Origin: Sarcocystis neurona
Taxonomy: Eukaryota > Apicomplexa > Conoidasida > Eucoccidiorida > Sarcocystidae
NCBI GenBank assembly: GCA_000727475.1
Contig: KL647296.1
Location: 1,222,865 to 1,286,864 of the forward strand
Direction: 5' to 3'
Length of the DNA stretch: 64,000 nt
Each line of letters opens with the position of its first letter. Positions within the stretch are counted from its first letter, which is position 1. Below the pieces are notes generated by a model. The model was not told where the DNA came from. It made no database searches and worked only from the letters and a program-made list of their open reading frames with translations. The translations under genes and the position numbers were made by a program. Positions 34,788 through 49,700 of this stretch are shown in pieces.

Positions 34788-37700
34788 CATTGTCAGAACC
34801 GGGGGAAGCAGTCTGTCCGCGGGAACGTCCATTAGTGTCATTGTCTGCACTGTTGGATCCGATTCGACTTTAAAAGAAACGTGCATCCCACATACAAAGG
34901 CAAAGGAAACTCACAGATGTATTCACGTCCCCAAATCTATCTCTGTCCACGCGAGCTTTTGCGAACTCACACGAGTGCAGGTGGATTGTCGTAGGCAGCG
35001 GCTTACGTATCGATGAGTAATCGGACTGACAGCCACACGGAAGCGAGAGGACCCATCTGGTACGGAATTTCAGCGGGGGAAGGAGGCACACGAAGCAGAC
35101 CTCATATAGAATCACACGTATACGTTGACCTTGCATGAATACGTGCATACGTTTGCCGCGCACGGCAGCATTTTCTCCGGAAGGCATACAAGTAAGTGCT
35201 TCCGTATGCAGCAAGTGGTGTGACTACGCTCAGAAACACCTCCGAGCGTTTGTTGCCGTACGCATGGTGAGGCACACGGCTCAGCGACAATGTCCTGACA
35301 ACTCAAGGCCGATTCATACACGTATGAACTCAAGCTCACTAGCAGGAAAGGAAAGTATATCGTCTATTATTGCGCCTGTTACTCGGCGCCATGAACTGAT
35401 GAATTAGGCCAAATCCTAGAGATGAAGTACCTGTTCTGGCGTTTGAGCCTGTGTGTCATTAGTACGGCTGAAGGAACATGAACAGCCAGCTTTGACGACA
35501 AATAAAGGAGAGAAACTGACCTCCGGAGACACGTAGGCTCAACGTCACAATCATGAGCGTACGCTCCTGCTGCATACAAGAGAGAATAGCACGCACTGTA
35601 TCTTCGGTCTGCGTGTCTGCGTGTGCCTGCGCCGCTCTCGAAAATGTGTACGCGTCTCTTCTTCTGCGCCGCATTTGATCTTTCTCTTTAGTCTAATAGG
35701 TTGAGTGACGCAAAGAAAATGATGATCCGGACAGCGACTTCCCTACCTGGTAGACCTGTTCACAATTCTGCATCTCTGCGTAAGCGTTGGGAGATGCCGT
35801 CTACGTAGAGAAGAACAGGTGCGTGACCGGCTGACTGGGAGCGGCCTACTTGGTTCACAGGGAGTGAGGAACACGCTGCCACGGTAGACGATGCGTTTGA
35901 AGTGAGTAGCAGCTCGGCATTTACGCAGCGGTTGGAATAGAGCATCTCTCACAACCACCGAGATGTCTGCCCCGCTGAAGCTGAGGAAAAATGCACCCGA
36001 AGTGTGCACACGTTTAGATCTTGAGATGGCAAAAGGCGGCGTTTCTGACTAATACGACGTCTCAGCTGCGCTACTCCAGCAAAACCATCCAGCAACAGTC
36101 CGACAGCACTTTGCTCTCTGAAGTACATGCACGTGCGTATGCATCTGTTTGTCCCACTGTGAACATATACATAAGGTGGTGTACGTACACAACTATGTGG
36201 AGATATAGACCTGCGTGTCCGTTGTACACCGCAAATGCTTGTCTCGCTCAATCAGAGAAGGGAGAACGGTGCTAGTTTGCGCACGTAGGGGTTCTTAAAT
36301 AGTCGGCTTCGAATTTTCATGTATACATATTTAGGCACACGTCTGCGCAGATCCGTACTTGCATAAGGGTCTGTAACGCGTAGGTAAAAGTTAGCATCCC
36401 TCATAGTCCGAGTCCCAGTGAAGTTGTCGAAGTGTTGCCCCACTATATCGAAGCGTGGATATATGAACATGTACTTGCCTGTGTGTTTGTCCACTTGACT
36501 TTTTGAAAATGTCTGGCACACCTGCGTCTTCATATGTATATACATATATTCATGTATCTATTCGTTAGACGCAGGGTGAACGTATGTGTGTATTGGTAGG
36601 GAGTGACCTTGAACGTGTACACTTGTGTGTATTCATACCTGTACTTACTCATGAACACGCGTACGGCGGATGTGTGTGCAGAACCGTTTTGTGGAGGAGA
36701 ACCACATCCGGTGTCCTGTGCATTCCACGCGGCTGCAGCTTTGCAGAACTGCGGCGTGACTGCGCTACACTGGCGCATCTGACAGTGTCAGAAGAGTGTA
36801 AAGGACTGAATACCCGCGTATGCGTACATGAGCACTAACTTGCGTACACGAGCGCTCACCAACACTCGCAAGATGTATTTAAAGAAAAAACAAAAACTTT
36901 GCATGTGCGCGAGCTCAGACAGACCTGAGAATGTGTCCGTGTACGTAGCGCGCAACGCCATAACCAAGTGTGCATTTCCCTGCGCCGACGCGCACGTTCC
37001 TTCCAGGTGAGAACATCCACATACAACCGAAACGTGATCCTGGCGTGTAAATCCAAACCAATACATGTGATATATATATGGGGTCAGGACATAAGAAGTG
37101 GAAGCACCTATCGACAGATATGAAATCTTCTATAGAATGCCATTCAAAACTTCTCCTTTCCTCCCTTGTGGCGAACCGGACAGGTGCAGAAGATAACAAC
37201 CGTACTCTTAAGTGGATCACACACACACACACACACACACACACCTCAGTATACATCCAGCAGCTGTACACATTTACAGAACCTCTGGACGTATGTATCC
37301 GCGTTTGCAACTTTGTGCAGTAGAACTGTCCACAGACGCACACAGACACACACACACACACACACACAGAGGCCTGTCAGGCGCAGCCGCATGCTCGGAT
37401 ACACACACGGAGACTCGCAGATGCGTGTGCATGCTTACGCATACATACTATTGGTAAGAATATGGAGGGCTAAGGGTGAATGCACTTGGGTCGGTTTGCC
37501 CGAGCACCAAATGAAAACCATCTGTCATGTACAGCGAAGGGAGGAGCAGCAACGACAGAGGGCGACGAGGCGCATACACCCCCGCCCAAGTGCCTCCACG
37601 TATAGCCACTTATATATATACATATATATTTACAAGTATATATATGTATGTGTTTGTAAGTACGTATGCATGTGTACGTATATACGTAAATCACACGTAG

Positions 37701-40700
37701 CTTTTTCTTTGTTGATCGCAGATCTGCTTATGCACTGCAGACGCGGATGCAGGCAAGCGCACAGATATTCTTCTGTACAGAGTAGTTCTGTGAATGTGCC
37801 TTTTGCATGTCCCACTTGACAGAATTATTCACACAAGCGTATGTGTTCTTCCTGCGCAGACGTACCCCTCGGTTTGTTCAGCTAAGGCACGTAGGTCGCT
37901 CGGCGAGAGTCGATGCGTAGTGCGACCAAGACAGAGGGACACGAGACGCACTCGTGCCTTGAAGTCAGGCAGCGGGATATACACTCTCTTCTCAAATCTG
38001 GCAAGGGACGAAACAGCAAGGGCGAAAAAAGGCCCTGTTGTCTATTGGCGTTCTCTGTACCTTTTCAGAATAATGTGAGAGCTGCGTCTGAGCGTACACG
38101 TAGACGAATTTCATAGCATCACAGCGAAGGCGACGCAAGGGATGACAGTACACCGCATGCTTCCTGCTGCTTACAAGTGCAGCAGACTAAATACCTACGT
38201 GAGCAGTTGACTTGCTCCTGCTGAGGTGTCCTTCTCTTGTTTTTCAGGAAATGGAAAGGCACTGCAAGTGACACATGATTCACCCACCACGTCGCAGGCT
38301 GCCTGCAAAAATTCCCGTCTGCGTTCCTTCTGCTGCCGCTCATGTCAAGCCCATTACTGCAGCTACCACCCCCTGGACTGCTGCAGCTCTCTGGCGTTTT
38401 AGACGTATTGCTGCTGCCGCTACTTCCTCCCGCTGAGTGCGCTGCTGCTGCTGCTGCCTCGCTGCGCCAGCTACTCTTGATTCGTCAGTAGGCAGGTTTC
38501 CCATGGCTGCAGCCGACGTTGTCTGTGCGTATGCTCTGGGTGTCAGTGCTGCGCGGCTGTCTTGGCTGTTCCCACTCTTGAACCTGGTTCTCCTGCTATA
38601 AATGCGGCTGCTACGGACAGGTCATTTTTGGTGGCTGTGCTATTGCTGCTGCTTCCAAGCCGCGGCGTCGTCCTGCTAACGCGTCTACGTCGGAGCCTGT
38701 GCAACGGGTGTTCCGTTGCCCATCTTGCAGCTGCTGATGTTCGTCTTCCTGCTGTCGCTGCTCCAGCAGCCGAATCTCTTTTTACTAGTTACACTAGGTG
38801 TGTTTCTGGCGATGCTGCTTGTGCGACTCCTTTCCGTCCTGCTGTGTCTCTGCGTTGAAGATAGTCCATTCACGTACACTTCGTACAAATAGGGAGAAAC
38901 TCTGCTGCAAAGAAATGCGGACTCAGATGAACGAACAAACCTTTCTCGATCACAGCCATCTCCTCAGATTTGCACCTATTCATTTATCAATGTACACAAA
39001 TATATGTACACACACGCCTAAATGTTGATCTGCCTTGTTTCACACGAACACACACAGACTTTATATGGATGTCCTTCCCTGCAAGAATATTCCTGCGCGT
39101 GTGGCAATTCCATATGTAGGTAGGGGGACACACCTGCGTGCACGTGCACGTAGAGATCTGTACTCCTCCATCAATACATTTCCGCATCTGAAAATTTAAT
39201 GAACTCCTGCGTGCGCATACATATATATATATATATACACGTATAAACATATGTATACACGTGTATGCGTACATATGCGCCTGTGAAGTTGTTTACGCAA
39301 GAATAGTATCTATGCATGGGGACAGGGACCCACACACGTGGATGCACAGGTACCTGTAGAGATCAACACGAGTGTATGCGTGGAAATACGTAACATATAT
39401 ATACACATGCAGCTGTGTGAACATATACTTATTTGAAGGTCGGATATGTATACACTTGCGCGCAAAGATATCGCACGTGTGGCGTTACGCACAGACGGAT
39501 TAACGTCGGAGTAGGAAAGCAAAACTCACCGTCTCCTAATGGCGGAGTCCAGGGTCCATGGAACGTTCTGTGGCAATGTAAAAAGGAGAAGGAAAATGCA
39601 ATAGGCGTATAGCTCTGCTGCACGGCAAGATACGCAGCTTTGCACAAGATGGAACCGCAGGAACAACAGCACTTTGCCGCGGCAGTCGGGGCAGCGAAGT
39701 AGGAGCGAATTCGCCACAACAAGCGGCAGCAGCAGCAACAACAGCAAAGGATGTGACAACAGCAGCAACAGACGGCGCAGTCGAGCAGGAAACGAATAAG
39801 ATTGATAAGCAGCAGCAGCCACGCACCGCTGAAGCACCAATGTGAGGCTGCACTGATAGAGGTAGACAGAAAGAGAGAAGTCGCAGTGGAGCAGCGGAGG
39901 CAGATGCAAGGGTAGCCGCAGCGCAGCAGCAACCGCAAGAAAACAAGCACTTGTGTGGATTATGCTGCTATGTTAATAAATGACGATTCAGACACAGGGA
40001 AACATGTCTGGGGCCCGTTCACGTGTGTGCAAGTATACAGGAGCGAGCTCACATTTGAAAAAGCAGACAGACTAACAATAGTTGGCTACCAGCTTCTTCC
40101 TTGTACGGAGGTGGAGTGCAAACGACGATGTAGCAATTTCCACCACCTGACGCTTACAGTTCTCTTGTCCTTTCGGAAAGAGAGAAGGACCCCACCGTAC
40201 GCGAATCTCGTGACGTTAACAGGATTTCTACCTCCTTGCACCACAAGTCCATATGCATATAGGTATCCATGTATACACAGAGACAGAGTTATCTGCGTAC
40301 AAATACATCCATATGTCTGCAATACACCCGAGTATGTACGAGTATACAAGAAGACACTCGAGAGCTAGTCTGTGTACACTATTGTGTCCAAGTGAGTGAA
40401 AATACGCATTTACAAGTATTTCAAAGGAGAGACTTTTTGACACTAGTATATGCATGTAAATCCATTTACACGCACGTATACATCTAAAAGGTTGCAAAGT
40501 TGTGGACAGAGTGGTAAGCAAAGCCGAGACATATATTTACGTATAATGGCCTATGTGTGCATCTATCTAGGTGTTCATATATCTGTCTCTAAATGCCCCT
40601 ACTCGGCACAAATGTGTGTCAACCATCCACGCGTGTGTATATATGTATATATGTATCTGTGGCCGCACAACCGGGTACAGCGGGAGGGATGCAGTAGTCA

Positions 40701-43700
40701 GGGAAGTCTGTCTATGTGCGTGGGGCAATTTAAATGGAGTCCTGGAGCAGTATATTTTTTGTGCAATTCCTCGCTTGTACCCGCTAACATATGTGAGTAC
40801 GTAAATGACTCTACAAGCACTTTCGTTGCTCTCTGTTGTGCATATGTGTAAATAGATGCGTGTACACGCGCGTACGTGGAATGGTTTTTCCATACGTATG
40901 CATATACACATGTAGATTTGTGTCGTGGAGACTTCTCCGCGAGACGTATAAAACTGTCGTGAGCTTTCACAGGCCAGCAGCCAGTTGCCTTCCAGCTCCC
41001 TCACGAGCGCAGACGGACGGTGTTTCACTCGGCGTCGAGTCAGACAACAAAGCAGCGTCGTATCTCACGTTTCTCGATTCACATACAACCCCCGCCTTCT
41101 TTGTCTATGTATACGTTGATGTCAATATCCGCAGCATGCAATGCACGAACTCCACCGAAGAACAACGAAAAACAAGAAGAATCGAAAAAGTGGGCACACT
41201 GAAAAGGAGAAAAACTGCGCGCAGAGCAGCGCTGAGTGCAGGGGCAGCAGGGCTGAATGTAGGGGCAGCAGGGCTGAAAGTGGGTGCAGCAGGGCTAAGA
41301 ATACCTTACAGTTGCTCCAAGAACAAGCATTCCGGCGGAGTCCCTGTGGAGGCCCTGCATTTGCACGAGAAATTCAGTTTTTATTCTTCGCGAGGAGTCG
41401 CTGTCCCCCTCGCTGCGTGCTGCAGACACAACGCGGCAGAAGAGAGTAAGAGTGCGTGTGCTGCAAACGAACAGGAGAAAGAGCGATTTTCTTGAAGGGA
41501 ACAGAGAGAGACAAAAAAGAATATTCGCATACTGACACTAGCTGAGCGCTGCGGGTGAAAAGGCAGGAGGTGTATGATCTACGGAGAAGCGGCAGGAGAA
41601 GCAGCGGCAGAAGTGAGAGTGTGTAAATAGTATCACCCAAACATGTCCATCAAGGCAGAGTGAGAAATTTCAGTAGTAATATAAAAAAGCAGCACGGAGA
41701 TCGGGGAAACTGACGGATACAAAGTTCAACGTATCTGCCTAGAAGTAGGGGTCCGTAAAAAGATGAAGGCGTTGTATTTCGGAGGCATGTAAAAGGGATA
41801 TCTGTGGAGACGTATATGTGTGTGTTTATACGTAAAACACGTATGTGCGGAAACCTTTTAAAGAGTACACTGGAGGAGAAAGAGCCACTGGAGCGGCGAG
41901 TAAGGGTGAAAGATGCTGAAAACAGGGGAACACTGCAGAAGTGGTGCGCGCGAAAGCGAGAAATAACTGTCCACAAGAAGCAAAGGGAACAACGTGACGA
42001 CAAGACGTTCACCCGGCGTAGGGACACCCTGCGTGGCTGTGATAATCGCAAGAAGCAAAGTAGGGCAAGCGACGTAGAGGAAGAAATGAGTAAACGTTAT
42101 GCAAGGTGTGTCATTTCCTGGTGTACGCACACCCGAATAAACGTCCAGACAACACTGAACAGGTCGCTGTAGCGAAACAGCTCTCGTCCGGTGTACCTAC
42201 ACCCGCCCAGCCGCACAGCAGTTTCGCAGATATTCTGAGGCTTCTTGTGGGGAGTAACAGATTACACGGCGACAAAAGGCTGTCTCATCGGGAATGGTAA
42301 ACTTTGCATTTGTCTATACCTCTGTTACGTGCCTCTACAGGTGCACGAATCCACCCACACATAGAAGGACATCACGTGTCCATAAAACTGCGGATGTAGC
42401 TACGTGAAGCCACCCTCCGCCTTGTTTCATAGGTCACGTTTCACAAACTACGTGAGAATTTCCACAGCTTGCCGGACACTACACACCACCGAGCAGAGAC
42501 ACGAAATTTCTCTCTCTTCGACATATCCTTAACCAGGGGTGCGTGCGGTGTATGTACTCCCGAAACTTGGAGCTGAATTTCTGCCTCGCGGTTCGACCGT
42601 TTACTCTCTCCTCCCCCCGCCTCCCCGTGGCACACCGCTGCCCACGTTCTCCATGCGAATTTCGCCCAATACGAGGGAAGCATAGAAGTCTACGCTTTCA
42701 CACGAATATGAACCTACACACTTGTACATACACATGCACGTATACACATACACATATGTGTATACATTCGCATACATACAGATACGTACATACATATACG
42801 TGCACATGTATATTTAAATATATACACACATCTGCACACACATTTATACACACATATGTATCCATATATATGTGCACATAAACCAGTATATACCTATGTA
42901 CATGTAAATACGTGTATACACGTATATTTACAATAGTACGTATATACGTCCGTATAGATACAGACATACACAATTGAATACTTATGCATGCATAGGTACA
43001 TGTAGATATGCCTCAGTATATATATTTGCGTACGTGTGTACACATTTTCACCTCCCGTGTACCTCCATTGGCACGCCCTTGCGTCTGTCTGTTTTACATA
43101 CGTGCGGGTCTAAATTTGATTTCCACGTGCGGATTTGCCTGCAGTCACAGACTTGTGCAGCAGCTGCTGTAATTGCAGTGTGGCTGAGGGACGCAGACTT
43201 GTTAACACGCCTACACACATGCAAACATCAGCATGGAGAAGTTATGTGTATAGCACAAGTCCAGATAACCGGACAGGAGCCAAGCAGTTACGCATGCCGT
43301 TGAATGCTTTACGATCAGGCTGCGCAGCAGGCACATAGGCCTGCTCCGCCTGTCTACAGTTGTGTGCGTACGGGCAGAGTGCCGAGTTGAAAAGCCGTCT
43401 CCTTTGCAAGGGAAAGGAAGACGCAGCAGCAGGCGTCCTTGGGCTCCAGTAGCAGCAGCAGTTCAGCAGCTGTGGCGAAGAAAGAGCGCTGTTGGGAGCG
43501 GATGGAGGAAGCGGACACAAGTGACACCCTCTGCACAGCCCGCCCGGAGAAGAACGGCAGCCGCCCGCAAGAATCACAGGTGGCTGTAGAAGCAGCCCAG
43601 AAGGCAAGCAGGGACAGCTGCTCCGCGCCACAGCTGGCTCAGAAGAAGCAGCAGGGACGGTATCAGCAGGAGCAGGAGGACGAGCAGCAGCAGTACGCGA

Positions 43701-46700
43701 CAGGATTACCAGCAAGAGCAGCAGAAGGGGGCGCAGGAGCGGCAGGGCAGGAACAGCAGCAGTACAGCCGCGCAGAAAGTGCAACGACAGATGCAGTACG
43801 TGCGAGAAGACCAGCAAGAATCGAAGCAGCAGCTGTAGCAGCAGTGTGGTCGGAAGAGCTTCAGCAGTGCAGTTCTTACGTAAGAGGTGAGGCAGTGACG
43901 TCGTAACAACGGCACGGGGAAAGGCCTTACCCCCACACATAGAGTCAACTTCATCGATGAAGATGATGGAGGGACGCCGATCTCGCGCCATGGCGAATAA
44001 TGAGCGCACCAGCCTGGGTCAACAAGAGCATCAGAGCAGCACAGTAACAGCACCGCAGCAGACGCACCGGCGGGGTAGCAGCATCTAACCGCGGCTCAAA
44101 GAAGCAGCGGCGTCAGAGAGGCAGGCAGCACCACCAGAGCGGCAGAAGCAACAATACCAGAGTTACAACATTACCAGCTAGCAGCAGGCCATCGCAACAG
44201 CCTCATCAGTGCAGCTGCGGCAGCCCCAAAGGAGCAGACCTAGCACCTCAGCGCCAGCACCAGAACAGAAGAAGCAGCCATGCAGCAGCAGCGCGAAGAC
44301 CCAGCAGCAGCAGTACAGACAGGGCGGAGCAGCAGTAGCAGCAGCAGACCAACACGAGGATCGAGCAACAACAGGATCAGAGCAGCATCCCGTCAGCAAA
44401 GCAGCTGCAGCCGCCTGCCAGCTACTGCCCAGAAGCCGCAGAGCACCAAATGATATATTTAGCACGGATGTAGAAGATCCCACAGCAGTGGATCGGCAAA
44501 AGAGGAAGAAGCATCAGGTGGAGCGAAGACTTGAGACATCTTCTCTGCATGCAGCAGTTGGGCCGCTCCTCTGCCGCTAGATTTCCTTTCTAGATCCCTG
44601 CGCGTACAATTCCCCTAGGCCGTCGCTACCCCTAGAGTCCAGCCGCGGGGTCGGAGGGTGACAGCCGAAGAAAGAGAAGAGGGAAATAGAAGGGGCAGGA
44701 GCGAAAACGACACAGAGGCACACAGCGAAACGAAAATTAGCAGGAGGAAGTGAGACAGCAGAGGAGAAGTTGAACAAGCGAAGCGGTAAACAAAACAGGG
44801 GTCGTAGAAGAAAATGCCGAAAGAAAAGAGAAATGCCGAGGGAGAGCGAGGAGAGGGGAAAACGACGACGGCCACCTTTCTTTACCGCAGCTCTTGGGGA
44901 GAAGGAAGGAAGACACAGCAAGAGATGAAAGACCAAGAAGGAAGGGGAGGAAATATACAACGTGAGAAGAAGAAGTCACACAAGTGGAAACAATCTACTT
45001 GTGAACTCAACTCTGTGCAGTGGCGCCTGTATCTACATCCGTATATCTTTGCGTGCAGATATTCCTGTATACGCATCCCTCTCCGCACTTTCCACCTCTC
45101 CGCATACATGTACTTCTCTCTGTATTTACATACGTCCTTACCTATTCAAGTGCTCCTCTCCCGGCACGCACTTTTGTCTACAGGTAGACTGGGGTTTTAT
45201 AGGGGAGAGAGAAAAAAGTGCAAGGAAAGAAAGCATCTCAGTAAGCGAGTTGAAAGAGAAGTAGAGAGGAATGTCAGAAACGACAGTGAAAGAGCAAGTG
45301 GAAGCATAACAGATAGACTTACTTTTCGCTTTCCCCCTGCCACTTACTGACCAGATCCGCAGACGAAACTGCAGCAGGAGAGCCAAACAACGGCGACAAA
45401 GATGGAGCATGCAGTTCAGTGGATGAACCGGCGGCACAAGCGGCAGCAAATGCATCCCCAGCAGCAGAAACAGCGGCGGCGGCACAGCAGGAGAGAAGGC
45501 GCACCAGGTGCTCTGCAGCAAAAAAACTGCAAGAGCAGCCGCAGGAGAAGCGACAGCTTCAGCGGCACAGCAGGCGAAGCAGCAGCAGGCGCTTTGCAGA
45601 AGAAGAATATGCAACAGCAGCGGCAGGGAAAGCGACACCTTCAGCAAAAGCGTTGACACCAGTGCAGCAGGCAGTGATGGCGGCAGGAGCAGGAGAAGGC
45701 CCGTCAAAAGCAGCAGCACAACCACTGGCAGCAGTTGCATCAGCAAGGCAATGACAGCAGCAGACCTTGTAGCGACACCAGCGTCAGGCGGGACGGCGTG
45801 TGCTGCGGCTACATGCAACACTGCAGCGGCGACGTAAGGAGGAGGAGGAGGTCAGCGAAAGCTAGCAGGCAACAGAATAAGAAGAAGCTCTACCTGATAA
45901 AATAGTTGCGTTCGCTTCCGCTGCAACGGCCTTCGCCAAAAACGTCTTCCCTGTCCCCGGAGGCTGCACGCGTTTTACAAAAAAGCAGCAGAAACGCGAC
46001 TGAGGTGTATAAACAAGGTGCCTGCCACAGCTGGAGGAAGGGCAACAGCATGAGAAATAGAAGAAGGAGCAGCACCAACACGAACAATCGCAGTATCAAC
46101 AGCTGCAGCCGCGCGACCTGCATCAGCAAGAGCAGCAGCAGCACGGGCAGCAGCTGCTGCAGCAGCAATAGCAGCGGCAACAAATGCGACAACAGCACGA
46201 GTGGTGGGGCCAGGGGGCGGAACAGAACCACCAGCTGCACCTGAACGAGCAAGCAAAACAGCAACAGTTGCATTGATATTTTCGACAGCAAGGACATCTG
46301 AAGAAAAGCAAGGAAGCGATAGCAGCACAGGCCCCAGCGAGCAGCACAGCTGCAGCAGGAACTGGAGGTGCAGACCACTCGAGGAAACACAAGGAGAAGA
46401 GGACCGGGAAGAGATGCCAAGCAGTAGCAGCGGCAGCAGCAAACTTTGCAGCAGCTGCTGCTGCAACACCTGACTGCATCTCGATAGTACCACCCCGTAC
46501 CTTTACTGCAGCACTGAGGGCGGAAGTGCAGGAAGCAGGCACTGATGCAAACGCACCACCCGCAGGCAAGAAAGGACAGTTTTCTACAGCGGCGGGACAC
46601 GGTGGCGCATGAGACACAACTCGAACTCCAACAAGTTTATGTGGTAGGAGGGGGAGGCGCCGGTTAACACTTCGCACGCGCCGGCCTGCGGGGAGACGCA

Positions 46701-49700
46701 GCGAAGAAGAGGAAAGGAAGTGACCATTCAAAAGGAGCGCACGCGCTGAAGGTGAAACTTCCTCGTCAGTCTAGAATGCTGTTTTTCAGGGGAAGATATC
46801 TATTTCAAAGAAGAAAAATGCTTACCCCGTACAGCAGAATCCCACGCCAGGGTGTCCGTTCACCTGGAGAGGCAGAGCCACATACAGGCCCGCAGAGGAT
46901 GCTTCTTTCTTGTTGCCTCGAAGCAGTCTCGATACTTGTGGCCACAGAAATACTTATCTTCATACATAGGTGTCAGACGGATGCTGTGTACGTACAGTCT
47001 ATACATGTTTAAGTCCGGCAGACACAAAGCCATGGACGCCCCCATAGACACATATATATACATTTACTTATTGGTTCAAACACATATATACATATATATT
47101 TACTCAGACAGTTGCGCACACCTATGCATATATATACACGTATACACCACTGCATTACGTTTATGTATGTTACATGTGTAGAATGAGATGAAGAAGAGCC
47201 TGCCATCTCTTTTTGAGAGGTGTAGCACATTAAGAATACATGTACACGTACACATATATCTGTATACAGATGTGTATATCTCTACACATGTATGCACGTT
47301 ATATGCGTACCTCAAGAGGGAAAAAAGTCTGCTGTCTCTTTCTAGTAGCTGTCCCACGCTACGGCTACAAGTACATATGTGTATATGTATATATATACAC
47401 ACATGGATATACATACGTAAATATAGGTGTGACGTGCAAGGCTATACTTGGGACACATACACGTATGCGTAGGTGCGCATGAAGACCTCCACATTTGGGC
47501 ACTCATGTACAGGTTGATGTGGACAGCACGCGTACATATATGTACGTTAACAGAAAAGTACTGCGTAGTACAGAGACGTGGTCTCGTGGCAAAAGTGTCG
47601 TGCGGAGTAAAAGCGACAGACATATTCTTCTTTGAGACCGACGAAATGCTGCTGCAGAGCTACTTCTCTGCTGTATTTTTCATTCGTTGCTCGTGTGTTC
47701 TCCGGCGTCAGAGTAGTGCGTGTGTGCGGCTGTAGGAGACGAAGCACATACAGGAGCTCCTAGCCTGTATGTTGCTCGTCAATTAATATGTCTGTGTATG
47801 CCTTTTCCTCTGCCTATACCTGTCCTCACCTATACATATATATATATACATGCAGGATGTGAGCGGGAGGCCCGATATATACACACGTGGGCTTTTCCCC
47901 TTCTCCTTTACCAGGTGAGTTGAAATCGAGTAGATAAAACGTGTCCAGCTACACGCCTCTGCACCTCCGTACATATATATACATATATATATATGTATTT
48001 GAAGAACTATACAACATGTTCACAGATATATGTATATAAACGTAGATGTAAAGGTATAATTTGGAAGGTTCACCTACATTTCTATACTAAATTAGAGAAA
48101 GTACAGATATAGGGATAGGGACGTCTTTACATGCCCACGCACGTATGCGCTCGTGTTCTTCACCCCCCGGAATGTATACACACCTATATATATACATGCA
48201 TGACTAGGTGTGCTTCCCACGTATGAATGCAACCATTTGTATGTAAATGATTTTCGAACCGAGGAGAGAAATACCGGTGAAGAGGCTGGGAAAGCGCGAG
48301 GGCAGAATAACGGCTTCCTGTAAGGCGTCCTTGGCCGCCTCGAGTCCTGCAAACAAATGGGTGCCTTGGCAGCTGTGTGTGTACATGCAATAACGTACAT
48401 ATCGCTACACGCAACTTCCCATACAGGCCTACGCACAGGGGCAGTCGACTGCGCGTCAGAATGTGGGAACCGAAGGGGTTGGGCAGATGCGGAAGACACC
48501 TCCGCTTTTTTCTCTTCTACCTCGCTGAAGGTCGTGCACGCACTGGCAACTGTGCTTGTCCGCTGGCGACGCGCCGTTCTCAGACGAGACGCCTCATCGT
48601 AGAGGACGGGTGACGCGCGTCCACGAGGTACTACTACTTCCCCGCAGGCACCTCCTGCATAGTCTTAAGTCGGCTAGAGGACTCACTCCGCATACAGTCG
48701 CTTTTTTCGACAGAGGTGTGTGCGCGAGAAAGAAGCGCTGCGATAGCGGCGTTGCGTACACCCACGGGGGGACACACGTACACGGGAAGCGACTGCCTGC
48801 TACGTAGAGAGAGCGTGGCACGTAGGTACGACTTTGATCCGGGGAGGTGCGGGTGCTTCCGCTTTGCAAAAACAGGGGAACGTGATCCGCCTTTTACGCG
48901 CGAGAGAGAATGTCGTCCAAGGCAAACATACCCCGAACCCCTGCGTGTCGCTGTGTACGTATGGGTCTGTGGACGCATGTAAATATGTTTGTAGGTGAGT
49001 GCGAATACCCGTCTAGATATGGGGGTGCGTTCGATAATGTATCACGTGTGTATGTAGACAAGTGTCTATACATATATATATATAGGTTTGTATCGGGGAT
49101 GATCTGTGTATGTATTGCTATATATGTGTATGTTTATATACATGGATGGATATATGTGTACGTGTCTCTGTCTGTGTATGGGAGTCTATGTATGTGTGCG
49201 TGTATGCGTATGTCTGTCTCTGTCTCCGTCTCTCTCTCCCTCCATATATATATATATGTATATGTATATATGTATACCTCTTCATAGGGTAAGTGTGGTT
49301 GTTTGTATTTAAGCGTGCAGGTGTGTCTGTAGGTGATCCAGCCACAGGTCTGCTCAAAGGTTCTTAGCGTAATTCTTTTTTTAACGCATCTCTCTATCTA
49401 CGGCGCTTGTATAGCTTCAGACGTACTTCGTCTTTATCGAGGAAAAAACGCGTTGTGTCTTTGCCTGAGAGGTAGCCCAAATAACTAGGAGTGGCGTCCC
49501 TGCGTATCCTATCGAGTCCTTGTGACGTTCTAGGCATGAAGAAGCGTGTCTGCATGCATGTCTACGCATGCACGTATCCTTTCGTATACGTGGACGTACA
49601 TAAATGTATATTGGCATTCGTGGGGCCCGCGACATGTAGCGAGAGACGTGCATACAGGCGGTGTGCCTTACGTGTGTTATACCTGTATAGGTCTGCATAC

